64,000 nt of DNA. Source: Balaenoptera acutorostrata (taxonomy: Eukaryota; Chordata; Mammalia; Artiodactyla; Balaenopteridae). The notes beneath the pieces were generated by a model that ran no database searches, was not told where the DNA came from, and saw only the letters and a list, made by a program, of their open reading frames with translations. The position numbers and the translations under genes were made by a program. Numbering within the stretch: the first letter of the stretch is position 1; each line of letters starts with the position of its first letter. Where the stretch lies: positions 24,325,268 through 24,389,267 of the forward strand of contig NC_080074.1 in assembly GCF_949987535.1 (NCBI RefSeq), given 5' to 3'. Shown here piece by piece: positions 20,976 to 32,570 of this stretch.

Positions 20976-21620
20976 CTGGTGGGTGAGATAGAATACAGTG
21001 AATGTAATAATCGTACTTCACACAACAGGCTCGCTCTCTCTTTTAGATGGAAAATCCCCTTATTACAAAACAAGGGGTGTTCTTTTTCTTCTACCTTTAA
21101 GTAGGACTGCCACATTCATTGCTTTTTACAAAAACGCAGCTGCTTTTTAAGCTACAGATAAATAGAATCTGCTAGGCGGTAATTCGACTCAGTCCGAATG
21201 CATTATTTTCTAAGACACTTCGGCGAGGGGCTTTTTATTATAAACTGGAATGAACAAGGAAAGTCCTTTTCTCTTCTAATTATGAATGTGTTTTGTTCCC
21301 TACTATTAACCTACAATGTCAGATTGATCTTCTTCTTCCTTTTCTGCAGCCGGTTCGATAAATCAACATTTTTTTTCTGGAAAATTAGAGGACGGATGAT
21401 TAGGTCTTCACGGACTCCAATGACAAAAATAAAAATAGCACAAGGGAGAAGCGAATGCAAGTGCTGTGACCATAAATAAACACAATGAAGGGGCCCTCTG
21501 ATGTCCAAAGTAACAAAACCTGTTTTGGCGCCGAAAATTAAGATAAAAGGGATTTACTTGTTAATTTCATTTTAATTAACTTAGTTTTAGTAAAATTAAG
21601 GCTTTCCAGGCCTTTTCCTA
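20976..21620. promoter_or_regulatory. Candidate conserved noncoding element
   Basis: Unique sequence free of recognised repeats, with many TAAT/ATTA homeobox cores (AATTAT, TTAATTTCATTTTAATTAAC near 21562-21581), a GCGCC core (TTTGGCGCCGAAAA at about 21525, E2F-like) and a CAGCTG E-box near 21138. This composition is typical of developmental enhancers. No alignment was possible, so the call is an inference. Confidence 0.25.
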
Positions 21621-24005
21621 AAGTTGACCTTATATTGATTCACCTAAAAAGATAGAAAGTAGAATAAAGATAGAATAAAACAGTAACATTTCTATGTAGA
21701 GTGCCCGGACCTCTGGTGTTTGCTGTGTCCTTGTAATGTGTAATCTTTGGTAATTTTGCCAGTGTTCCCCTCGCTTCTGAAAGCAATGCAGTGAGGAATT
21801 AAAACAGAAGAGGAAACACTGTGATAAAGTGTATTCAATTTGAATTTCTGCTGACATCACTTTAAGTCCAAAGATAAACACAGGAAAATGGTGAGTTCCT
21901 AATAATATCAAAAGGCAGTCTAGAAACTCCATTAGCCTAGGTGTTGGTTTAATTTTGATCCCAATGTTGATATTTCTGACTACGGTATTACAATAGGCCA
22001 TGGTGGCTATGCTCTATGTCTATATGGATATATTGCCTTGCCATGGAGAGGAAATCCCCCAGGGTATCAGTGGGGTTCCAATTAAGGAATAATAAATACT
22101 GCTGAACCCCGACAATAAGTGGAGATTGCCACTATATCACAGAAGCACAGGCGGGGGCCCACTACTCAGTCTACAGATTTAAAGCCGATGCTGTCATTTC
22201 CCTTCCTTCAGCAGTAATGGAAAGCAAAGTGTTGAAGATGAACTGCGTCTGGCAGATCATTTCAGAACAATCTATTCCTGTTTGTCTATATTATTTTGAG
22301 TTTATTTCCAATAAGGGTGATAGTGGAAATTGGAGGGGCCTTGTGCAACACATAAAGGCTTTCATGGAAGAACTCTGTCCTGGGATCACATGCATTTTCA
22401 AGAGACCTCAGAGAGACAGAGAGACAGAGAGAGACAGACAGACAGACAGACCTTGAAATCATTTTTCCATCTAAAGCCATGCTGCCTTTCCTGTGTAATT
22501 CTGTTTGAAATTTTTTCAAGGGGCTTATTTATTTCAAGTGAGATACAGACCAAAATTTCAGAACACCCACTCTAGGAAGAAATATATTTGCCGTGAACAG
22601 TGGTGACAGAGCTTTTGAGATTCTACCACTTGGCTTAGATTTGAATCAATTTTCTGCCTGATATGCCAGGGAGAAATGAGACCCCGTCAGGTTGCTGGCC
22701 TTGGCATCAGAGAGCAAGTGGAGCTGTGGCAACACAAGCCCAGTTTACCCAGAATAAATAAACAAGTCCCTTCACGGAGAAACAAATCAAAGTACATCAG
22801 GCATCACTGTAAGAATGAAATGTAATCCTTATGTGTCAATATCGTCATTGAGCTAAGGCCACAATAACAAGCCTGCTTTGGCAATCAAGAATATTTATTT
22901 TTGTAATATTGAGATGTGAAGAAAATAGAAGAAGAAAAAAGATCTTAGTTGTACATTTGAAGGAATTCAGTTTCCTAGATATCCTGCTTTAGAAACATTA
23001 CATTTATAGAAGTAGGTTTTACTGGATTACTCACAAAAATAGCTTTGAACTTCCGCTTTCTGCATCCATTCTTTCATCCTGGTAAATCATTACCACAGAT
23101 GAAAGATAGATTAGACAGGGTTGAATGTGAGCTTGTGAGGACAGCATATGATCACCATTTCTGCCTCTGTATTATTATTTTAAGGTAATAAAAATTACAT
23201 TATGTATAAGGTAATTTAAGCCACTAGCCAGAACGCTTGGCTCTTATTAAACTTTCAGAATAATTATATATGTAGCTCTACTGAAAGCAACTCTATGACG
23301 ATGGAGAGAAGAACGGCTGTCTTGTTGAAGACACAGTGGGGCAGTGCTTTACCGTTTGGGCCTCATTTCATTCCTTCTTTGAGAAAAGAATAGAAGAAGG
23401 AAAAGCAAAGAAGAAGAAAGGAGGAAGAGGTGGTAGAGGAGGAGAAAATGTCAAAAACTCACTGAGTTCAGTAAATGAATTATTTCTTTTCCATATAAAA
23501 ATAATTATCTTCATACAGTGCCCCTGCTGCTTACAAGCAAACTCAGTTTTAACCATTCTAAGCCTCACTTTCGGCCCCTGTAAATCAAAGATAGTTGTGC
23601 CTGTCTTATGGGGCTCCTAGGAAGATTAAGGGAGGCTGTGAGTTATCAATGACACACCTGGTAGATAGCAGTCAATAAGGAGCAGCTATTAGTATTCACA
23701 GCACTGCTAACTAGACACTAGACTACTCATTCCCCTTGTGCCTCTTTACCTGGAGGTTCCTGATTAGTTCCCCAACCATTCCCCCAAACTCTAAGAACAC
23801 CCAGCAAAGCAAAATAACTCATTCCAAATGAAACCTGGCACACGCTCGCTCCTTTCTTTCACCAGATTCAAATCACTTTACACTTTCAGTGGAAGGGCTG
23901 GACATTGATTTTGTTCTAACTCCAGGTCCTGAAGGGTAGGAAAGATGGTTTATTTAGAAATGGGGAAAAGGAGGCACCAAATGTGTAATAATCCGAGCTA
24001 GTTGG
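21621..24005. other. Non-coding, no recognised gene
   Basis: Contains the (GACA)n repeat and a purine-rich stretch at 23390-23450. Short frames at 21630-22001, 22217-22575 and 23336-23620 are unremarkable, and some run through simple repeats. Confidence 0.45.
22408..22452 (+). repeat. (GACA/GAGA)n microsatellite
   Basis: Tandem AGAGAGACAGAGAGACAGAG then (ACAG)n. It runs through the frames at 22217-22456 and 22286-22519, which explains their Arg/Asp/Thr and Ser/Val/Cys runs. Confidence 0.92.
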
Positions 24006-24017
24006 CTAAGCTACTCT
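24006..24017. repeat. Target-site duplication, left copy (SINE)
   Basis: CTAAGCTACTCT, identical to 24109-24120 on the other side of the SINE. Confidence 0.88.
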
Positions 24018-24108
24018 GTTTTGTTTTTCACCCTGACCGGGGATCGAACCCAGGCTCCCTGCATTGGAAGTGCAGAGGGTCTTAACCACTGGACCGCCAG
24101 GGAAGTCC
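24018..24108 (-). mobile_element. tRNA-derived SINE, CHR-like (cetacean/hippo type)
   Basis: On the minus strand it reads GGGACTTCCCTGGCGGTCC, then an A-box-like CAGTGGTTAAGA, a CTTCCAATGCAG core and a B-box GGTTCGATCCC, ending in a short A-rich tail. This is the tRNA-Glu-derived CHR SINE pattern of Cetacea and hippo. The related ruminant Bov-tA has a different core. Target-site duplications of 12 bp (CTAAGCTACTCT) lie at 24006-24017 and 24109-24120. It appears truncated to the tRNA-related head of about 90 bases. Confidence 0.9.
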
Positions 24109-24120
24109 CTAAGCTACTCT
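24109..24120. repeat. Target-site duplication, right copy (SINE)
   Basis: CTAAGCTACTCT, the second copy of 24006-24017. Confidence 0.88.
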
Positions 24121-27100
24121 TGTTTTGAAAGGGTTTGTCAATATAGCCAAGTTTCCAATTTACTGAGATACCATTTCCAGGGAGAAACTGGAATCCATTT
24201 GGTTTTGGAGTTGTTGCCTTCTGACCCCAAATTCAAGTTATCGTGCACGCCTCACACATGGCTGCACACATACATGCGGATGTGCACACACCTGACACGC
24301 ACCTGCATTAACACCCTGTCAGGTGTATGCGGCTGCATTCAAGGAGCAGACCTGCTCTAGTTACCTCCTCTGGAAGTCTCCATTCTTCCCCAGCTAGTGA
24401 TAAAAATCACGGTGCTGCATTGCAAATGCTAGGTAATCTGATAATGCAAAACCACCAAAATGCCTCATCTCTACTAAAAAAAAATGCCAGCTAACCACAC
24501 CCAGGTTGTAAGGGGACAAAGTCAGGACTGTGGCTCTGTCAAGATGAACTGAATTTCAAGTGACAAAATAGCAATGACAAAAAACACTCATGTCCTTAAA
24601 CATACTTTGTAAGCTTCCTTGTAACTTTCATCAACATCATTATTTCTGTTTTCTAAAATGGAAAAGTTAAGTTATATTATGAAGATGAACTTTGGTATAA
24701 GTAGATTCAGTTTCTTTCAAGAAAAAAAAATACATAGCTATGAAAAAAAAGTCTGCCCTTTATCCTCTTCCCTCTAAACCTATTTTCCGAATAGCGTTGT
24801 TTGAAATAATCTCATTTTTTTTCTTTTTTCACACACACACACTGTATTTTATTTTTACAAGAGATAAACTGATGCCAAGCATTGTAAATGGATGACCACA
24901 ACAAAAGCAACGATTGCAATTACCAAACACAAGACCCACTCATACTATGTCATAATAGTGACATTCAGTCCAGTTCTATAAAGCCAAATATCTTATGATG
25001 ATCCAACTTGACAATTATTGTACAAGCAAATACAGACTCTTAGAAAGACAACTTCAAAAAGATTTCCTCTTCCTGGTGGCTGTTTGCCCATGAACAGAGA
25101 GGCTCCAGAAAAAGGCTCCAAGCTCCACTGACCACAGGAATTTCCAGCCAGGATTCTAATCACCACTGAAGAAGGCAGTACAAAGGCAATGGATGGGAGC
25201 GACAAAATGTGTTGAATTTGGTGTTTCCTACAAATGAGAAAACACTGACATCTGCCCCCGCATCACATTCAGCACAGAGATGCTCTAAATATGAAAAGTA
25301 AGACAAGCTTTTTAACTCCTCGTCAAGGCTTCCTGACATCCAACACTTTGGTGAGGTCAAGAAACGTGTCCCCAGCTTCCGTTTTCTGTTCTCCTTCAGG
25401 AAACACAGTGAAGAATGGGGCCGCCCAGCTGCCTTTTAGCAAGTCACACTTGGGTGACTCCCATCCTTACTAAGGGAGTGTGTTCATCGCATGTGGACTC
25501 ACAAGAAAAACCAAAATCAACTTAACACAAAAGAAATTCACATAGTTTTGCTTCTTTAATATTCTATAGAGTGCCTTGGTATAGTTAAGTTGAAAAAGTT
25601 TTATATAATGAAGATTACCGAGGCATAAATCACATAGGTAAAAACCGAGATGTAAGAGGGAGTTGAAATCTACAAGCTAATTAAACAAGGGCTTCTGACA
25701 AGACATTATGCCCACTAATTTTCCCCATGCTAATATTTTGTTTTTGAAGGGGCAATAAGTGGAGAGTTATCATGGCTGTAGATTCCACAGTGTGATCCTT
25801 TAGCAAAACCTGAGAGGGGGAAAGAAGGTTAGATGCATGGATTTCTGTGCTGAATGGATGCCAGAGCCAAGACACAAAGAATGGATAAGTTAGAGATTCG
25901 GTAGAACTAAATTTGAAGCCAGCCAGTAAAACGGATTGAACCTTATTACCTCTAGTCACTGAGAAAGTCCCGAGACAGTTGGATGCAATTTGAAAAGGTC
26001 AGAAAAATATTTCCTGCACAGCATTACTACTTCGTGGTTTAAGGGTATACATTTGTGAGATGCCAACTCTAATCATTTTTATTGACTTGGCTTTCCAGAG
26101 ACAGACAGACAGTCTGGGAGGCAAGACTAGTAGATAAGAGAAAGGCAATCTTATAAATGAAAATCTCTCTTATTTTGTTCTCTTACTTGTGACTGTGAAC
26201 AATCCTAAGTCTTGCCCATTCAAGGGGAAATTACACCAACTTCACTGAAGAATGACAGAATGGAAATGAAATCTAGGATAGTATCACTATAGTTCTAATA
26301 AGGCTATTTTATTGTAATTGCTATTTATTTACCCTTTACTATATGCTAAGCATTGTGAAGGTAAATGATACCACACTTTAATCCAAGTGTGAACATTTAA
26401 AATGAAACACCTTAAAATACACCAGGGTATGGATGTTAATTTATTGTAAGCATTTACTTTGAGGGATGGCTTCATGAAAGAGGGAAATCCACAGAATGAA
26501 AATTAAATACAAAGGATGAAAATTAAATAAAACATATAAGCATACACTCAAGATATTGTTTTCATGAAGGCTCTGTTGTGATTAGAGCCATTCTACATAC
26601 AAAGAAAAAAGATTTCTCTTTTACTTTAAAAGTGACTTGCATGCAATAAGAACCTTCGTTAGCAAATGCATTTGTGGGTTTGTATTTTTTTTTTGGCATG
26701 CAAGTAGAAGTCAAAGCTGACTTTTCAAAACAGAATGGCCTGATCCATTCTAACCCTGCAATGGTTTAATTAATGTCTGACTTTTCTGTCTGGGAACAGC
26801 CATGTGTTTGGAGGCAAGCACAAACTATTTACTCTCCTCCCATTTAGCAAGCGAGGCTGAACTTTTTAATGGCCTTGAGACCTGACTGCATGCTTTCATA
26901 TGAAGCTCTGACTCCATGAAGATGGCCTGGCAGCTCACTAGGGCTTTTCAACCAGCAAGGTGGCTTTTCCTCTAGAAGGCCTTCGTTCCGAGCAATTCCA
27001 CACCTCATGAGATTCAGGAATTTCAAATTGTACCCTGTAATAAATAAGGCCACTAATACCAGCAAGACTAGAAGATTTTCATAATCTCAGGTATGGAAAA

Positions 27101-27584
27101 GACAAGTGAAAAAGCCAGCTCATTAGCTAGACATCTGTATTCTTGGCAGGGAGGGTAAAAATATTGAGCTGCTAAGTGACTTATTTTTCTATCTTACTGA
27201 ATATTTGGCATTGGTTAATACAAGCAATAACATTTGGAGGCCTTAAAAATGTTTCCATCCTGTGCAAAATCTTAGCTTTGACCACCAAGAAAGTGTTTAC
27301 TGAAAGTTTGCGGTGGTATAAAGGCTTCCAGTGAATCACTGGAATTCCAGAGGATTCCAGTGAGTCATTTAAAGCTTGAGCCTGTCCACATCTTCATTTC
27401 ACAGGACCTGTATTACTAGCAGCAAAAGTACCCAGTGTGTGCATCTCTGAATTTCAACTACCGAAGTTCTCCATAAGGAAAAATTTTGAACCTTTCACAT
27501 AGCCATTAACAGCGTTAATGATGATGATGATAATAAAAATCCTAAAAGTATCATTTACCAGTAAGAATAATGATGATAACAGAA
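24121..27584. other. Non-coding, mostly unique
   Basis: (AC)n at about 24831-24841 and a GACA-like run at 26101-26111. 26640-27000 is repeat-free with an AT/homeobox-rich centre (ATGGTTTAATTAATGTCTG) and may be conserved noncoding DNA. No gene seen. Confidence 0.4.
27327..27343. other. Perfect 8-bp inverted repeat
   Basis: TCCAGTGA-A-TCACTGGA, followed at once by the palindrome GGAATTCC (27341-27348), with a second TTCCAGTGAGTCA at 27356-27368. A dyad of this type could bind a dimeric factor. No known site is recognised. Confidence 0.5.
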
Positions 27585-27812
27585 GTAATGACCGTTAACT
27601 GAGTATTTACTAGGTGTGGGCACCATGCACACATTTAATCCTCACAGCCAACTTAAACAAGTAAGTGTGATTTTTTCTTTTTCCTCCCATATCACCCATG
27701 GGGAGAATGAGGCTCAGGAGGCCAAGAAGCTCATCCAGGTCAGACAACTAGCAGGTATTGATGCGGGATGCAAATCCAGTTTCTCTGATTCTAGTCCGTA
27801 TCATTTCAAAGC
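27585..27812 (-). mobile_element. MIR SINE
   Basis: GTTAACTGAGTATTTACTAG, 'caccatgcacacatttaatcctcacagccaac', 'gagaatgaggctcaggaggccaagaagctcatccaggtcagacaactagcagg' and 'gatgcgggatgcaaatccag' in antisense MIR order. Confidence 0.88.
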
Positions 27813-27839
27813 CGTGTACTTTTAACCATGCTCAGGACC

Positions 27840-28200
27840 CAGCTGTGCTACCCTTCTCGGATCATACAGCATTTCCGGAGCTGTGCTGAGCCAATTTCAC
27901 TGCTCAGATAGACCAAGTCAAGCCCACCAAATGTTTGCTTCAAGTCCACCGACTGCAGCCACCTTCTAGAGTTACTACAGGCTAATAGCTGCCGATAGAT
28001 CTCTTTTCTGTCCTCACAGAATTTAGTTCCCCAAGGGAATAATACACTCATAGCAGCCTCCTTAATCAAATTACATGGCTCATCTACACCCCATAAATTT
28101 TGGAGCCTAATTGTACGCGAATTGCTTTTCTATTTGAATTACCTTTGACTTATGTTTGTTCAGAGAAGAGCAAGAAGAGAAAGTTTTTTCTTAGCTGGGC
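27840..28200. other. Unidentified sequence left of the L1
   Basis: A 73-codon minus-strand frame (27848-28069) runs here. Its product has no family motif I recognise. The local style (TGATTAAGGAGGCTGC on the minus strand) hints at an ancient unnamed repeat rather than an exon. Confidence 0.3.
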
Positions 28201-28206
28201 TGCATT

Positions 28207-28221
28207 AAGATGGAATGTGTT
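28207..28221. repeat. Target-site duplication, left copy (L1)
   Basis: AAGATGGAATGTGTT, identical to 29758-29772, which brackets the composite L1. Perfect identity over 15 bp fits L1 endonuclease integration. Confidence 0.93.
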
Positions 28222-28897
28222 TTGATTTGCATTTCTCTCACGATTAGTGATGTTGAGCATTCTTTCATGTGTTTGTTGGCAATCTGTATGTCTTCTTTGG
28301 AGAAATGTCTATTTAGGTCTTATGCCCATTTTTGGATTGGGTTGGTTGTTTTTTTGATATGGAGCTGCATGAGCTGCTTGTAAATTTTAGAGATTAATTC
28401 TTTGTCAGTTGCTTCGTTTGCAAATATTTTCTCCCATTCTGAGGGTTGTCTTTTCGCCTTGTTTATGTTTTCCTTTGCTGTGCAAAAGCTTTTAAGTGTC
28501 ATTAGGTCCCATTTGTTTATTTTTGTTTTTATTTCCATTTCTCTAGGAGGTGGGTCAAAAAGGATCATGTTGTAATTTATGTCATAGAGTGTTCTGCCTA
28601 TGTTTTCCTCTAAGGGTTTTATAGTGTCTGGCCTTACATTTAGGTCTTTAATCCATTTTGAGTGTATTTTTTTGTATGGTGTTCGGGAGTGTTCTAATTT
28701 CATTCTTTTACATGTAGCTGTTCAGTTTTCCCAGTACCACTTATTGAAGAGGCTGTCTTTTCTCCATTGTATATTCCTGCCTCCTTTATCAAAAATAAGG
28801 TGACCATATGTGTGTGGGTTTATCTCTGGGCTTTCTATCCTGTTCCATTGATCTATATTTCTGTTTTTCTGCCAGTACCATACTGTCTTGATCACTG
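28222..28897 (-). mobile_element. LINE-1 ORF2 segment, inverted 5' part of a twin-primed L1
   Basis: On the minus strand this is L1 ORF2 sequence from the C-terminal half of the reverse transcriptase protein. A 127-codon open frame (28320-28703) and flanking frames show typical L1 phrases such as [20 protein letters not shown] and [14 protein letters not shown]. It joins the plus-strand L1 part head to head at about 28898. The whole element is bounded by one target-site duplication, so both halves come from a single insertion. The frames are broken and the 5' end is missing, so it cannot move. Confidence 0.93.
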
Positions 28898-29757
28898 TAT
28901 CACCGCACACCGGTCAGAATGGCCATCATCAAAAAATCTACAAACAATAAATGCTGGAGAGGGTGTGGAGAAAAGGGAACCCTCTTGCACTGTTGGTGGG
29001 AATGTAAATTGATACAGCCACTATGGAGAACAGTATGGAGGTTCCTTAAAAAACTAAAAATAGAACTACCATACGACCCAGCAATCCCACTACTGGGCAT
29101 ATACCCTGAGAAGACCATAATTCAAAAAGAGTCACGTACCACAATGTTCATTGCAGCTCTATTTACAATAGCCAGGACATGGAAGCAACCTACGTGTCCA
29201 TCGACAGAAGAATGGATAAAGAATATGTGGCACATATATACAATGGAATATTACCCAGCCATAAAAAGAAACGAAATTGAGTTATTTGTAGTGAGGTGGA
29301 TGGACCTAGAGTCTGTCATACAGAGTGAAGTAAGTCAGAAAGAGAAAAACAAATACTGTATGTTAACACATATATATGGAATCTAAAAAAAAAAAAAAAA
29401 AGGTTCTGAAGAACCTAGGGACAGGACAGGAATAAAGATGCAGACGTAGAGAATGGACTTGAGGACACAGGGAGGGGGAAGGGTAAGCTGGGACAAAGTG
29501 AGAGAGTGGCATGGACATATATACACTACCAAATGTAAAACAGATAGCTAGTGGGAAGCAGCCGCATAGCACAGGGAGATCAGCTTGGTGCTTTGTGACC
29601 ACTTAGAGGGGTGGGATAGGGAGGGTGGGAGGGAGATGCAAGAGGGAGGGGATATGGGGATATATGTATACGTATAGCTGATTCACTTTGTTATAAAGCA
29701 GAAACTAACACACCATCGTAAAGCAATTATACTCCAATAAAGATGTTAAAAGACAAA
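28898..29757 (+). mobile_element. LINE-1 3' part (ORF2 C-terminus, 3' UTR, tail)
   Basis: Plus-strand L1 ORF2 C-terminus: a frame at 28919-29386 ends in an L1-typical stretch with [19 protein letters not shown] and stops at about 29384. A run of about 18 A follows, then a G-rich cetartiodactyl-type 3' UTR. An AATAAA lies at 29736-29741 just before a degraded A-rich tail. Perfect 15-bp target-site duplications (AAGATGGAATGTGTT) lie at 28207-28221 and 29758-29772. The low decay of the duplication and body suggests a fairly young insertion. Confidence 0.95.
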
Positions 29758-29772
29758 AAGATGGAATGTGTT
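29758..29772. repeat. Target-site duplication, right copy (L1)
   Basis: AAGATGGAATGTGTT, the second copy of 28207-28221, lying directly after the A-rich L1 tail. Confidence 0.93.
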
Positions 29773-31914
29773 AGCTCAAGGGATCCTTCTCTAAACACAA
29801 CTTTTAAAGGGAAAATGGTTAGCTATTCTGTTATTGTCACCGACAAATAAGTAGAATGAAAAGAAAATAATGATGGGTCACAAAGGTTTAGCACATAAAC
29901 TACTGTAGGTCTTTTATTTCAACAGAATGTACCAAACACAGCCAGGTTTCAACAAAATGTTATTTTACCTTTAACGGACAGTCACTGATTCTAACCAATT
30001 TACCAAATGTATCCCCAGCAATGATTCTTCCTATTGGGAGAGAGGTGAAGACTGTTACGTGTTGAAATGCTGGTTGGCAGTTCCAAAACAGGTCGTCCTG
30101 GTACCTGTCTTCACCTGCCTTTTGGAGGCTGACTCTGAGCCCTTTCTGTCTGGAGGAGAGCCTAGCTTACTTGCCATGCCCCCTTCCAGAAGGAGACCCC
30201 GAAAGGGAACTCTCCTACTGACAAAGCTACCTTAGAGCTCAAAAGGCATTAAAGTGAACCAAGAGGAGAAAAAGCAGCAGCGGGGCTGTACTTCTTGCAG
30301 GATGAAGACACTACTGAGGTCTAAAAGTGAAAGCATTTAAAAAATAGAAATGAAATGAGGTGCAGCTATCAAAGGCGGAGAGAGGAACAGGTACAGAAAA
30401 GACGAGTCGCAAAATGAACTGAAGTCTGGAGTGTGAATCCCCCAGGGCTTCTGAATCCTTGCTTTTCTTAAGCACAGAGCAGGGCAGAGAACAATGCAGA
30501 GGAGTGGGATTTGGGGGACTTTTCTTTGCGCCCCTGAAGTGCTTGGGGACAAAAGAAGTCCATTTCCTAACCAGAGGAAAAATGTAAAATACTCTCCAAG
30601 GTTTTAATATCTCACATTGAGAAATCAGTTTCTAAGCCTTGGTTATCTTCAAATGAAGATGCCTGCATAAAGGTTTTTTAAGACAGATTAATTGGCTCAC
30701 TCCTATGTTTTTTTTAAGAAATTGCAACCTACTCTCCAAATTGCAATTTCGTAAAACAAAATCTCTGTGATAAAAAAAACTGGAAGAAAACATCAAGCTA
30801 GCTTGTTGTATGAAATCCTCTCTCACCTGATTCTTCCTGTAAGCACAAACTCAGTTTCAGGCATTAATATCATTACAATTAACTTTCTAGAAATGACACT
30901 AAGGAGTGATGACATACAACTAAAATACAGTACTCATAGTAGTAGAAGCAGTTAGCACACTTCAGATGCGATGGAGAATGAAAACAGTCTTTCCTTTCTC
31001 CTCTCTGGATCAAACAGTACTTAGTGATTTCTGAAAACCTATTATTAGATTTTTATTTTAATTATTCTTCCCACATTTCAATGCCACAATGTTAAATGCT
31101 TTGTGTACCTCGCTGTTCGCCTCAAGAGCATTTTGGCAGCATGAGAACTCAAATGTTATCCCAGTCCATTTTCTTTGAATTATAGGAATCTCCAGAGCAT
31201 GTGCTTTCCTACACTGGGAGATAGCATGGCTTCAATTTTCTGAATAATTTTCAAAATCAAATTTGAACGTTTTCAAGAGATATGATCCTCCCTGGTGGAT
31301 GATATGAAGCATAACCTAAGGGGAAAACATGAAAATAATTAGCATAAAACATATTAGCATATAGATGCCTTTGAAATAATAAACAGCAGAAAACCAAAAT
31401 GCTTATCCCCAAAAGAAAGTTATGAGAAAAGATGAAATTAACGTACACTTCTCACATGACAACCCCAGCCTGGAAGCCGAACAGAATATTCTCATTCTGT
31501 GAAGGATGGAATGACTAGGGTGATGGAGAAATAAGCCCCAAACCAACTCCCCTTTGCTCATGATCCCAGCATCAATATTCTCTTTTGGCCCTTCACCCCA
31601 GGCATTTCCCCTCCCAACCCCGGGTTCTCTTTTAAACAGAAAAATTAGGAGGAAAACATGTATCATCCTTTTATTTCCTCCAAGAGCCACCACCAAATAG
31701 ACAGAGCTAATATTCTCTTTTTCTGTGTTTTTTTCCCTCCTTTAGCTGATTTTCTATCTTCCCCTAGATGGCATAAGAAATGCCAGGCCTGGTGATTTCA
31801 ATTACCAAGAGGACTGAGGGGCCAGTGGGTCAGGGCTTCGTGTTTGTTAACAGTGGACCATGAACACCATTGATTCTTTTTGTACTTTAAATTGGTACAG
31901 CCTCTCAAGGTAGT
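29773..31914. other. Non-coding, unique
   Basis: No repeat or gene recognised. Short frames at 30337-30552, 30632-30826 and 31403-31696 lack motifs. Confidence 0.45.
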
Positions 31915-32097
31915 AAGAGAGCATGGTGTGTTGTGATAGGAAGAATATGGTCTTTAGAGTCAACCCTCATTTAAAAATCTGATCTGGGTAACCTTGGAAA
32001 AGTTTATTAAACACACTTGGTTTCAGTTTTCTCGTCTATAAAATAGTGAGAGTGTTGTCTACTTTTCTGGGTTGTTGTGTATCAATCAGAGGTTATA
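31915..32097 (+). mobile_element. MIR SINE, 5' portion
   Basis: Matches the MIR core: a damaged 'gtgtgacc..ggcaag' equivalent (CTGGGTAACCTTGGAAAAG) followed by the 'tcagtttcctcatctgtaaaatg' equivalent and a GGGTTGTTGTG end. The remainder resumes after the Tigger-like element. Confidence 0.75.
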
Positions 32098-32517
32098 CAG
32101 GTATCCTCTGATTTTTGAAAGTTTAGACCAATTCACTTTTATGAAAGACCTACACTAATACCTGTTTCTTTTACTAATTGAAAGAAATCCGAAGGGGATT
32201 TTCACTTTTACGAAAAAAGGAGAAAAGTGAAAGAGTATTCAGTGTTTGTTTTGCAATGAGCCATTCTAGAGGCAGTGCATCCCAGCAGCAAGAGTGGCAT
32301 CGCCAAGCCCCTTCCCTGGGAACTACACTCGGCATCTCAGCAACAAGCCGCCATAGCTTTGAACTGTGTTTGTGAACATCCGTGCTTTACCTCAATTTAT
32401 TTTGTGCATCAGTTACCAAGATGTGTCCTAAGATGATTGCTTCTTTGCTTTACATCATTTTGGCCTATGAAAGGTTTCATAGAAATGCTCTACTTTCAGA
32501 TAGCAGGGGGAAACCTG
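32098..32517. mobile_element. Non-autonomous Tigger-like (pogo/Tc1-mariner) DNA transposon
   Basis: The ends are imperfect inverted repeats: CAGGTATCC at the left and GGGGGAAACCTG at the right. Further inside, ATGAAAGACCTA pairs with the inverted ATGAAACCTTTCATAGG. The CAGG...CCTG ends next to TA (32096-32097) fit the pogo/Tigger group, which duplicates TA; the right TA is decayed. The body holds no transposase. An ATG-TGT-CCT-AAG near 32421 could be the worn start of a transposase frame. It sits inside a MIR, splitting it into 31915-32097 and 32518-32570. The exact subfamily is not named. Confidence 0.7.
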
Positions 32518-32570
32518 CATATGTAAACTGGAATATAGTACATGCTCAATAAAGGTAGCTCAACTCACCT
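32518..32570 (+). mobile_element. MIR SINE, 3' portion after the Tigger insertion
   Basis: ATATAGTACATGCTCAATAA resembles the MIR/L2 shared tail (agtaggtgctcaataaatg). It is the displaced end of the MIR at 31915-32097. Confidence 0.65.

Noticed and set aside
24018..24108. tRNA gene
   Set aside because: A-box and B-box similarity comes from a tRNA-derived SINE; no acceptor stem pairing or intact cloverleaf.
28919..29386. 155-codon frame that looks like a gene
   Set aside because: It is the C-terminus of L1 ORF2 in a truncated, inverted element, not a host gene.
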